Shown piece after piece: positions 1-6,291 of a stretch of DNA of 10,329 bases. Each line of letters starts with the position of its first letter. Position 1 is the stretch's first letter. Below the pieces are notes generated by a model. The model was not told where the DNA came from. It ran no database searches and was given only the letters and a program-made list of their open reading frames with translations. Source of the DNA: Bacteroidota bacterium. Its GTDB lineage: Bacteria > Bacteroidota > Kryptoniia > Kryptoniales > JAKASW01. The stretch spans positions 1-10,329 of the forward strand of contig JAJYOS010000145.1 in the NCBI GenBank assembly GCA_021796055.1, written 5' to 3'. Both the position numbers and the translations under genes were made by a program.

Positions 1-101
1 GCAGAGAGCCTGGAGCGCAGCGCATGGGGGAGTGCAAGCAGTTCGCCTCACTCCCTGCGCACTGCCCTATACTCTATGAGCTTAAAAACCGGGAGTCAGT
101 G

Positions 102-2540
102 ATGCTGAAGAACTACTTCAAGACGGCGTTTAGAAATCTCTGGCGGGAGAAAACTTACTCGATGATAAATATCGTCGGATTGTCCGTGGGGTTAGCCTCA
201 TGCTTCATCATACTCCTGTACTCCGTCCATGAATTGAGTTACGACAGGTATGACGCTAAACTCAACAGAATCTACCTGCTAACGATGGATTGGGTGATTA
301 AGGGCTTAAATTGGACGGAGCCGCTCATTCCATTTCCGGCAGGCCCGGCTCTGAAGGCGGAGTACCCTGAAGTCAAGGAATATTCGAGGTTCGCTCTCAG
401 GCAGTGCCGGATAGAATATCAGGGGAAAAGTTTGGAGCGTATCGTGTGCGCTTCTGCCGACTCGAGTCTTTTTAAAATACTGACGCTCCCTGTCGTCGAT
501 GGAAATATCAAAGAGGCTTTTTCGCAGCGAGACTATGCCATCATAACCCGCAGACTGGCCAGAAAGATGTTCGGAAGCGCCGACCCGATCGGAAAAGTGA
601 TTCAACTGAACTGGCCCACGAAGCAGAGCTACTTCACAGTAACTGCCGTGATACGCAATATACCTTCTACGTCTACATTTCAAGCAGACTGCATCCTGCC
701 GATATCGGCATTTAAAAAATCGATGGAGCTCTTGTCTGGCACGAATGATTATGCGTCGATAACTAAGAAAAACGAGATCCTGCTAGACAGATGGGGGCCC
801 GGCATAGTGAATGCTTACATTCTCCTTTCTCACGGGGCTTCCATTGAGAGTCTGAGAAGCAAGTTGCCCGGTTTTTCAAGTGAGCATTCCATGTCCCACT
901 TTTTTCCCCTGGCGCTTCATCTCTTTCCGCTCAAAGATTTGTATTTCCGTCCACAGACGATGGTGAACACTTACCTTATCCCGACGGGTAATTTATCTGA
1001 TGTTGAGATTTACTCGACTATAGCGCTCCTGACCCTTTTGATTGCTTGTGTGAATCTTGTGATGCTGTCAACCGCGCGTGCGAGTACGAGGACAAAAGAG
1101 GTCGGCGTTCGGAAAGTCATCGGTGCATCCAGGCGCGACATCGCGGTCCAGACAATGACAGAATCTGTGACGGTGGCGGCAATTTCACTCCCGGTTGCGC
1201 TGCTGCTCGTCGAGCTCTTCATGCCGACGCTCACGACTCTTCTTGGAAAGCGACTCCCTGCCGATTACGACCGCAGCTTTCAGGCGATACTACTTTACGT
1301 TGGAGTCACTTTCATTGCAGGAGTCCTCTCCGGGAGTTACGTGTCGTTTTATCTGTCTCGCCTTCAGCCTGCTGAAATCCTGAGAAGCAGATTTAGCCGT
1401 GGACACGAAAGGGTGGTCTTCCGGAGAGTCTTGATCGGAATTCAGATGGTTATCTTTGCGGGGCTGATTCTGGCTTCCATAACAATCTACAGGCAGATGC
1501 GTTATCTCCATACCAAGGAAATGGGATTCAATGATAAGAATCTGGTTGTCTTCTCCGACTTGGGTATTAGTGGCGTTGACTCCACGATAGGAGGAAGATT
1601 CGGTGCACTGGAATCCGATTTGGAAACGCTACCGAATGTTTCTTCATTAGCATGTGGCGACCGGGTCCCCGGTACTCAGTATGCCAGTGCCATGGAATCT
1701 TTACCGAATCCATCTAATCCTCAGGAAAACATCATCGTCGATATTTGCGGGGTCGACTCCGATTACTTCGGCGCGTTGGGAATTAAGATGATATACGGAA
1801 AGACTTTTGCGCAAGCCTCTCCCGGAGAAGCTAAAGGCGCCGTTATTATCAACGAGGAAGCGGCAAGAGAATTCAAAATTAAAGATCCATCGGAGCAGTT
1901 GTTCAACGGTTACCGAATCCTTGGTATCGTGGAAGACTTCAATTTCCTTTCCTTCCACAAAGCGATTGCCCCGACCATGTTCTTCGAGAAATCGAAGGAC
2001 TGGAATGAGATAGCGGTGAGGTTAACCAGTATGAAGGGGGCACAGCGGACGATAAGTTCTGTCGAGAAGGAGATCGAGAAATTCGATGGAGGGAAGCCGT
2101 TCAGACATCAATTCTTCGATCAAAGACTGGACACGATGTATGGAAGTGATTACAAGTTCGCTGAAATGATTATCTACTTCACCGCTTTGGCGATTTTCAT
2201 CGCGTGTCTGGGATTGTTCGGCATGTCGATGTTCGTCATTCAACGGCGTGTGAAAGAAATTGGCGTGAGGAAAGTGCTCGGTGCGTCGGTTACAAGTATT
2301 ATGTTTTCCTCTGCGAGAGAATTTGCGACAATTCTGTTTATCTCAACCTTGGTGTCGCTCCCCATCAGTATCCATTTCACTGATGAGTGGTTAAATGAAT
2401 TTGCTTATCACATAAACGTAAGTGCAGCGTCCGTCCTGATAACGTTCGTCGCAGGTGTGATCATCGTCCTGGTCGCAGTCGGTTACCAGGCGCTTAAGGC
2501 GGCGACAGCCAATCCGGTTGAGAGTTTACGATATGAGTAA
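102..2540 (+). CDS. MacB/FtsX-family ABC transporter permease (two-module)
   Basis: Inner-membrane permease of the MacB/FtsX type, which in this family works with a separate ATPase to drive mechanical export or lipoprotein/peptide transport; the substrate cannot be told. The 812-residue protein starts with a short basic stretch (AFRNLWREKTYS), a first membrane helix at about 21-43, then a periplasmic MacB-like domain. A FtsX core follows (helices near 305-325, 355-380, 400-425), with the cytoplasmic motif EVGVRKVIGAS near 333. A second helix (about 447-465), second periplasmic domain and second FtsX core (about 690-800, motif EIGVRKVLGAS near 718) repeat the architecture. Length fits the double-module family. 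I chose ATG 102 over the in-frame ATG 24 because GGGAG (91-95) lies 6 nt upstream and family members begin at this point; the extra 26 residues do not look like protein of this family. No ATPase gene follows, so the partner is encoded upstream or elsewhere. Confidence 0.93.
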   Translation: MLKNYFKTAFRNLWREKTYSMINIVGLSVGLASCFIILLYSVHELSYDRYDAKLNRIYLLTMDWVIKGLNWTEPLIPFPAGPALKAEYPEVKEYSRFALRQCRIEYQGKSLERIVCASADSSLFKILTLPVVDGNIKEAFSQRDYAIITRRLARKMFGSADPIGKVIQLNWPTKQSYFTVTAVIRNIPSTSTFQADCILPISAFKKSMELLSGTNDYASITKKNEILLDRWGPGIVNAYILLSHGASIESLRSKLPGFSSEHSMSHFFPLALHLFPLKDLYFRPQTMVNTYLIPTGNLSDVEIYSTIALLTLLIACVNLVMLSTARASTRTKEVGVRKVIGASRRDIAVQTMTESVTVAAISLPVALLLVELFMPTLTTLLGKRLPADYDRSFQAILLYVGVTFIAGVLSGSYVSFYLSRLQPAEILRSRFSRGHERVVFRRVLIGIQMVIFAGLILASITIYRQMRYLHTKEMGFNDKNLVVFSDLGISGVDSTIGGRFGALESDLETLPNVSSLACGDRVPGTQYASAMESLPNPSNPQENIIVDICGVDSDYFGALGIKMIYGKTFAQASPGEAKGAVIINEEAAREFKIKDPSEQLFNGYRILGIVEDFNFLSFHKAIAPTMFFEKSKDWNEIAVRLTSMKGAQRTISSVEKEIEKFDGGKPFRHQFFDQRLDTMYGSDYKFAEMIIYFTALAIFIACLGLFGMSMFVIQRRVKEIGVRKVLGASVTSIMFSSAREFATILFISTLVSLPISIHFTDEWLNEFAYHINVSAASVLITFVAGVIIVLVAVGYQALKAATANPVESLRYE

Positions 2541-2542
2541 AC

Positions 2543-2567
2543 TCGAAATCCCACGCAGCGGGATCGA
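2543..2567 (+). other. Hairpin just after the permease gene
   Basis: Immediately after the permease stop, TCGA-aa-TCCC (2543-2552) can pair with GGGATCGA (2560-2567) around a short loop, giving eight pairs with a two-base bulge. It may act in transcription end or mRNA protection, but no T-run follows, so I do not call it an intrinsic terminator. The rest of 2541-2689 shows no gene. Confidence 0.3.
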
Positions 2568-2689
2568 ATCGTTGAGGTATTAAATGGCAGGAGAAGCCGT
2601 CGGAGGCGTTCGGTGGTCACGATATTGAATGGCCCAATTGCCCGGTGATGCGGAGTGCAGACCTTATCAATGACTCGACTGCGTGCAAA

Positions 2690-2944
2690 TTAGCGGTAGT
2701 CTTCCTTCCTATGCTCAATGCGGTAAATGAGAACGACCATCAGATGGTCGTCGATCTCAAAGAGAATTCGATAACGACCCGAACGGATCCTGTATCACTC
2801 TCTGTCAGTAAGCTTCTGAATTCCTATAGGGCGTGGATTGAAGGTAGGGCTTCTGGTCTGCCGGAAAATTCTCCCGACGTTTTTGTCCGGCAGACTATCG
2901 AGGTCCTTATGAGCGGATGACTTAAGAGTTATTTTGTATTGCAC
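2690..2944 (-). pseudogene. RelE/ParE-family toxin, broken by an in-frame stop
   Basis: Read on the minus strand from GTG 2944, an 84-codon frame gives a recognisable RelE/ParE-superfamily toxin: an N-terminal YKITLKSSAHKDLDSLP block, NPRPIGIQKL at about 36-45, then YRIRSGRYRILFEID and a C-terminal RIEHRKEDYR before TAA. The family acts as mRNA interferases (RelE) or gyrase poisons (ParE). Codon 50 is TGA (2795-2797), exactly where family members usually have a Gly or similar residue before YRIR, so the gene is interrupted. In addition, residues 30-34 (TRSPT) do not fit the family, whereas the next frame over reads PEALP, close to the usual EAL stretch; this suggests an insertion and a deletion that offset each other. 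Normal full length is about 85-90 residues, so no large piece is missing. The gene lies 10 nt after the antitoxin-like gene. Loss of toxicity is an inference. Confidence 0.78.
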
Positions 2945-2954
2945 GTCTTTTCAT

Positions 2955-3137
2955 TTAGTCATTCAGAGTAATGTCTTTTTCTTTTACCCGCTTTGATTCC
3001 TCCAGATGGCATTTGTTTTCGATCAACTCGATCAGTTCGCCGAGGGTCGGGTTCTTCTTCGTCGCTTCCCAATCCTCTCTCGGAATCAGTAGATCCTTCT
3101 TCCCGGCGCGAATTCTCTGTTTCCTCTTTGTCATCAT
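2955..3137 (-). CDS. Putative antitoxin of a RelE-type toxin-antitoxin pair
   Basis: A 60-residue protein with a strongly basic N-terminus (MTKRKQRIRAGKK) followed by LLIPREDWEA and a charged, mostly helical tail (LGELIELIEN...). I do not recognise a precise family. The IPxxDWE-like stretch recalls small RelB/Phd-type antitoxins, and position is the main argument: it lies directly upstream of, and 10 nt from, the RelE-like pseudogene on the same strand, the usual antitoxin-first order. The start at ATG 3137 (a second ATG follows at 3134) is supported by GGAG at 3146-3149, 8 nt upstream. An antitoxin of this type would bind and neutralise the toxin and repress its own promoter; a palindrome 35-47 nt upstream fits that. 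With the toxin broken, this gene may persist as an orphan repressor or simply be next to decay. Confidence 0.6.
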   Translation of the reverse strand: MMTKRKQRIRAGKKDLLIPREDWEATKKNPTLGELIELIENKCHLEESKRVKEKDITLND

Positions 3138-3171
3138 GGCTACATCTCCAGATAGATTTCAATCGACAAGT

Positions 3172-3184
3172 TATCAGTCTGATA
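3172..3184. promoter_or_regulatory. Perfect palindrome upstream of the antitoxin gene, candidate operator
   Basis: TATCAG-T-CTGATA is a perfect 6-1-6 inverted repeat centred 41 nt upstream of the antitoxin ATG. Toxin-antitoxin modules are typically autorepressed through such a dyad over the promoter. On the minus strand the right half runs into a possible weak -10 (GATAAC, 3170-3175) with a poor -35 (TTTTAG, 3191-3196), so repression by promoter occlusion is conceivable. The palindrome is seen; its role is inferred. Confidence 0.4.
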
Positions 3185-3473
3185 GAGCAGCTAAAACGCT
3201 GTGTGGTATGCGACGTTAATAATAAATATCGAAAGTTCTGATCCTTACGATTCAAGGCGCCTGATGCTAGGGTGCACCGCAAGGGATCAATGAAATAAGG
3301 CCTGCGAGGGTATGGCGCGTCCTACATCCGGAGAAACGCGGAGTACTAAAGTGGATAGGACTTCCTTGGAGAAAGTTTCCGAGAGATGGAGAGGAGAGAA
3401 CATCGCACTTCCTGGACTCTTATGTAAACATGCGCCCTGCCCGGTGACTTAACCTTGTGCGACCGCCGCGTGA
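3185..3473. other. Gene-poor stretch between the antitoxin and protease genes
   Basis: I see no protein I can name, no tRNA or rRNA and no terminator with a T-run here. The plus strand has one frame that stays open from about 3290 to 3444, but it lacks a start with a Shine-Dalgarno sequence and resembles nothing I know. The region would be downstream of the protease gene and upstream of the antitoxin gene, so part of it probably serves as a promoter region for the latter. Confidence 0.5.
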
Positions 3474-3866
3474 CTATTCACTCGGTCGCGATGCTATGTA
3501 TCCGCCGACAATAGTGGCCACCGGTTTCAGCTTGCCGGTTGCAGGATCCGCTTCCACGCCGAAGTTTTCAAGTGTAGTAGCCCCGAGAAGATACAAGGAG
3601 TCTTTCGGTCCGAAGATCACCATACAGGTTAATGTTTCCTTCAAATCCGGTACAGTGATCGACGCCTCGCCGAGTAAACGGCGCTCTCGCTGCCCGTCGG
3701 CTAAAATTAATTCCCTTGTGTGCAGGGGCTTGATGCCGATTTCTTCCAGACGGTTTTCGGGAACGAAACTGTGCAGTGCACCAGTATCTACCCAAAAGTC
3801 TTCTTCGAAAAATCTCTTCGGGTCGGCCGGATTTGCGACCCTTGCTTTAACCTTGAACATGCCCAT
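3474..3866 (-). CDS. Retropepsin-like (clan AA) aspartic protease
   Basis: A 130-residue single-domain protein of the bacterial clan AA aspartic protease group, related in fold to retroviral proteases that act as homodimers. The family signature is clear: VDTGALHSFVP with the catalytic DTG at 27-29, and the second hallmark, a hydrophobic-hydrophobic-Gly (LLG, 93-95) in YLLGATTLENFG, followed by the usual acidic VEADP. The N-terminal MGMFKVKARVANP matches how such proteins begin, which supports ATG 3866 or 3860, although no well-placed Shine-Dalgarno is visible (AGGAAAGGA is about 14 nt away). There is no signal peptide, so it should be cytoplasmic. Physiological substrates of these small bacterial proteases are generally unknown. 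The gene appears intact. It stands alone except for a degraded small frame 35 nt upstream on the same strand. Confidence 0.87.
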   Translation of the reverse strand: MGMFKVKARVANPADPKRFFEEDFWVDTGALHSFVPENRLEEIGIKPLHTRELILADGQRERRLLGEASITVPDLKETLTCMVIFGPKDSLYLLGATTLENFGVEADPATGKLKPVATIVGGYIASRPSE

Positions 3867-3901
3867 TTTCGTGTCTTCGATCCTTTCCTCTCGACAGTAA
3901 T

Positions 3902-4039
3902 TTACAGGCAGACCAAAGCGAAATCAATAACTTCGCAACGAATGCGTCTTCCTCCATTGAATTCCCTCTACAGCATCGGGTGCCTCCACGCTATTTGCTC
4001 GCGCAATTCTTTCGGATTGAATTTCTATCCATTCTCCAT
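3902..4039 (-). pseudogene. Possible degraded small gene upstream of the aspartic protease
   Basis: On the minus strand a 46-codon frame from ATG 4039 to TAA 3902 contains two internal TAG codons (4025-4027 and 3968-3970). Between and after them the residues look like coding sequence: KFNPKELREQIAWRHPML, then REFNGGRRIRCEVIDFAL. The second TAG could come from AAG by one change, restoring MLKREFN. GGAG near the start (4033-4036) and the position 35 nt ahead of the protease gene suggest a former small partner gene. I do not recognise the family. It could also be a chance frame; confidence is low because the evidence is only composition and position. Confidence 0.3.
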
Positions 4040-4098
4040 TGTTAGTATTTTTAGACGGACAATTCGCCGATAACTATGTCAAAAAGGGAAATATTAAA

Positions 4099-4746
4099 AT
4101 GAGAATAGAAATTTGGTCGGACGTCGTTTGTCCGTTTTGTTACATCGGGAAAAGAAGACTCGAAAACGCATTAGAACAGTTTTCGCCTAAGAATGATGTC
4201 GAGATACTCTGGCACAGCTTTCAGCTCGATCCGTCGGCAAAGAGGGAAGAGGGAAAGGACATTTACGACCACCTCGCAGAGAAGTATGGTCAGGATCGCG
4301 AGTGGGCTCTGAATGTGAACAGTAATCTCGTCGAGAATGCAAGAAAGGTCGGACTGGATTACCACTTCGAAAAAGTAATTCCGACAAATACCTTCGACGC
4401 GCACAGGATGATCCATCTTGCTGCGACACACGGTTTACAGGAGAAAGCCGAAGAGAGATTTTTCGCAGCCTATTTCACAGAAGGGAAGGACCTTGGCGAT
4501 GCGGAAACGCTGATCGATCTTGCCACTGAGGTCGGACTCGACCGTGATGAAGCGAGGAGAACGGTCGGGTCATCGGATTATGCAGACGCCGTACGAGGGG
4601 ACATCCAGGAGGCGGAGTCGCTTGGAATTAATGCCGTTCCGTTCTTCGTGTTCAACAGGAAGTATGCTATCTCCGGCGCCCAGCCGACACATCTTTTCTT
4701 GGAGACACTGCAAAAGGTGGCTGAAGAAGAGAAGGCTGAGGCTTGA
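4099..4746 (+). CDS. DsbA-family oxidoreductase, FrnE type
   Basis: Thioredoxin-fold protein of 215 residues in the FrnE/2-hydroxychromene-2-carboxylate isomerase branch of the DsbA family. The N-terminus MRIEIWSDVVCPFCYIGKRR contains the CxxC active site (C11-P-F-C14); the helical insertion follows (about 65-165), and the cis-proline loop is seen as NAVPFFVF with V180-P181. It lacks a signal peptide, so unlike periplasmic DsbA it is expected in the cytoplasm, where FrnE-like proteins act as thiol-disulfide oxidoreductases, in some bacteria under oxidative stress. I chose ATG 4099 because AGGGA (4085-4089) lies 9 nt upstream and the family begins here; an in-frame ATG at 4039 would add 20 unrelated residues. 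Stop codons of this gene and the convergent porin gene are only 9 nt apart, so their transcripts probably overlap at the 3' ends. The exact substrate is not known. Confidence 0.92.
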   Translation: MRIEIWSDVVCPFCYIGKRRLENALEQFSPKNDVEILWHSFQLDPSAKREEGKDIYDHLAEKYGQDREWALNVNSNLVENARKVGLDYHFEKVIPTNTFDAHRMIHLAATHGLQEKAEERFFAAYFTEGKDLGDAETLIDLATEVGLDRDEARRTVGSSDYADAVRGDIQEAESLGINAVPFFVFNRKYAISGAQPTHLFLETLQKVAEEEKAEA

Positions 4747-4755
4747 CCGACCAGC

Positions 4756-6069
4756 TCAAATGCTCACGTGCGCTCGTATGCCGAAAACGTCGATGGGCCC
4801 TCTGTCCATGTTGTAGGCAGGATTGATTACGAACTGGTAGTCGGCCGAAAGGGCGAGGAGCTTGTTGACCCGGAACGAGTAGAAAGTCTCTAGTACGCTC
4901 TCGAGTCCGTAATGGGGCAGCTTCCCATCACCGATGATGAAACCATAACCTCCGCTTGCGAGGTAGGCTCGATGCGCGTTTGACAATCCATCGACGGCGC
5001 CGCCTATCCCGAATGTGTCATACTTCCTTCCGAAAAGATCGGGCTCAGTCAAGATTCCGACCGATACCGTCCGGTCGATTTCCGTGTATGACCACGCTTC
5101 ACTCTGACCGTTATCCCATCCGATCCTCGCGAACAGTCCGACGTGTCTGCATAACTTCTGCTGTATGTTGACGCCGAATCCGACTTTTGTCCTTCCGTAC
5201 TGCCTGGTCAGCACGATGTTGTGATCGTAAATGGGGTTAGTCGCGGCCTCGGTGTAGCTTCCGAAGCGTCCGGTGTTGTAGTATAAGAGAAGTCTGATTT
5301 TACCCGGAAGGTGTCCGAGTCTGTAAGCGTAACCTCCCTGGAGGGTGAAGCCGTGGGCCTTTGCGATGTTCGGGTCGAAGTTCGGGCCGTTTGCCGAATT
5401 CGTTTGCATGGTCGCCGCGAATCTCAGAGTGTACGTCGGAGATATAAACTCTGCCACAAATCCTGGTATGTATCCGCGCGTATCCGCCGGATAGTCCCAG
5501 GCGCCGTTGTTCATGAGAGCCCAGTTCATGAACTGAGTCCTGGCGTCGTTGCTGTAAGCATTATGGTCGAAGAAGTCTACTATGCTGAATTTTCCGAGCA
5601 CGAACGTCAGCCGGGATCCGCCGTTTGCGGAATTAGGACCTGAAAGGCTCAATGTCTTTAGAAGATAATATTCGCCGGATGATAGCTGCGGGGTCGGCTT
5701 TCCGATCCTGAAAGCGTCGCCGTTCGGGAAGCCCGCGATTCCGAGCGCTCCACTCAGAGCCTTGCCGCCACTTAGCTCTGGATTGAAGGTGACGCGAAAT
5801 TCGTCGGGCAGATAGACGTTGAGAAAGAAATTAGAAGTGACTGACAAAGCGGGGGGCTCTTTTGAAAGGAAGCTGTTTTGTCCGGAATAGGGCGACGGGA
5901 AGTTGTTGTTCGCCTGCATGATTAAAGTCTGCTGGAAATGTAAAGTGGCTCCGATCTTACCGCCTTCGGTCTGGGAAAACGCGGGCGAGTACGTACCCAA
6001 TACGAAGAGTATGATGAATGCGAAAGCTTTCGCGCGGTTGGTGAAGGGGTGCCTCAAATTCGAGGGCAT
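4756..6069 (-). CDS. OprB-like carbohydrate-selective porin (outer-membrane beta-barrel)
   Basis: A 437-residue exported protein. Residues 1-32 form a signal peptide: basic start, hydrophobic core AFAFIILFVLG, and likely cleavage after AFS-32. The mature part shows alternating polar and hydrophobic strands with many Gly and aromatic residues. Its second half matches the OprB porin pattern: GLFARIGWDNGQSEAW, a block around GGAVDGLSNAHRAYLASGGYGF, and the C-terminal ETFYSFRV...DYQFVINPAYN, ending in a short beta strand (IRAHVSI). The family forms outer-membrane channels for sugars and other small solutes; which solute is unclear here. The start is firm: AAGGAGG (6078-6084) lies 8 nt before the ATG. 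No transporter or sugar enzyme is adjacent, so the context does not name a substrate. Confidence 0.83.
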   Translation of the reverse strand: MPSNLRHPFTNRAKAFAFIILFVLGTYSPAFSQTEGGKIGATLHFQQTLIMQANNNFPSPYSGQNSFLSKEPPALSVTSNFFLNVYLPDEFRVTFNPELSGGKALSGALGIAGFPNGDAFRIGKPTPQLSSGEYYLLKTLSLSGPNSANGGSRLTFVLGKFSIVDFFDHNAYSNDARTQFMNWALMNNGAWDYPADTRGYIPGFVAEFISPTYTLRFAATMQTNSANGPNFDPNIAKAHGFTLQGGYAYRLGHLPGKIRLLLYYNTGRFGSYTEAATNPIYDHNIVLTRQYGRTKVGFGVNIQQKLCRHVGLFARIGWDNGQSEAWSYTEIDRTVSVGILTEPDLFGRKYDTFGIGGAVDGLSNAHRAYLASGGYGFIIGDGKLPHYGLESVLETFYSFRVNKLLALSADYQFVINPAYNMDRGPIDVFGIRAHVSI

Positions 6070-6206
6070 AAAAAGTGCCTCCTTATATCAAACAGTTGTT
6101 GGTCAGACAATAGATATATCGCCATCCGTTAGAGGACGAAAGCTCCGATCCCAATATAAAGGTCAACAGGGAAGGTGGAACGATGGTTCCGTTCGAAAGA
6201 GATAAC

Positions 6207-6245
6207 AATAAAAAAAGAAGCAGTCGATTTGTTCTCCCGCTTCCT
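6207..6245 (-). terminator. Probable intrinsic terminator of the prolyl oligopeptidase gene
   Basis: On the minus strand AGGAAGCG (6238-6245) can pair with TGCTTCTT (6215-6222) with two G-T pairs and a 15-nt loop, and a run of T follows (6211-6216 is all A on the plus strand). It lies about 47 nt beyond the peptidase stop, where a terminator is expected. The long loop and wobble pairs make it modest in strength. The rest of 6070-6291 presumably holds the porin promoter; TTGACC is present in the minus-strand reading near 6165-6170, but I find no good -10. Confidence 0.5.
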
Positions 6246-6291
6246 TCCTAGGTGGTTTACGAAAGAAAGTCTAAGCTAGCTCAAGGTCTAC

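Noticed and set aside
24..101. N-terminal extension of the permease from ATG 24.
   Set aside because: ATG 102 has GGGAG at proper spacing and matches where the family begins; the extra residues have Cys/Pro-rich content unlike it.
2733..2751. Inverted repeat ACGACCAT-CAG-ATGGTCGT.
   Set aside because: It lies inside the toxin sequence and encodes the conserved DDHLMVV stretch, so the symmetry is explained by coding constraint and chance; no T-run or operator context.
2795..2797. TGA in the toxin read as glycine (alternative genetic code) instead of a stop.
   Set aside because: A Gly would fit the family here, but TGA is the genuine terminal codon of the DsbA-family gene (4744-4746) and of the porin gene, and no long gene in the window contains in-frame TGA. 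The standard code is the simpler reading.
2645..2920. A 91-codon plus-strand open frame, tempting as a hypothetical gene.
   Set aside because: It lies antisense to the RelE-like toxin sequence, whose family motifs are clear on the other strand. It has no Shine-Dalgarno and no recognisable features.
3457..3900. A 147-codon plus-strand open frame opposite the aspartic protease.
   Set aside because: The minus-strand frame has the DTG and LLG hallmarks of a known protease group; the plus-strand frame is a compositional shadow without a ribosome site.
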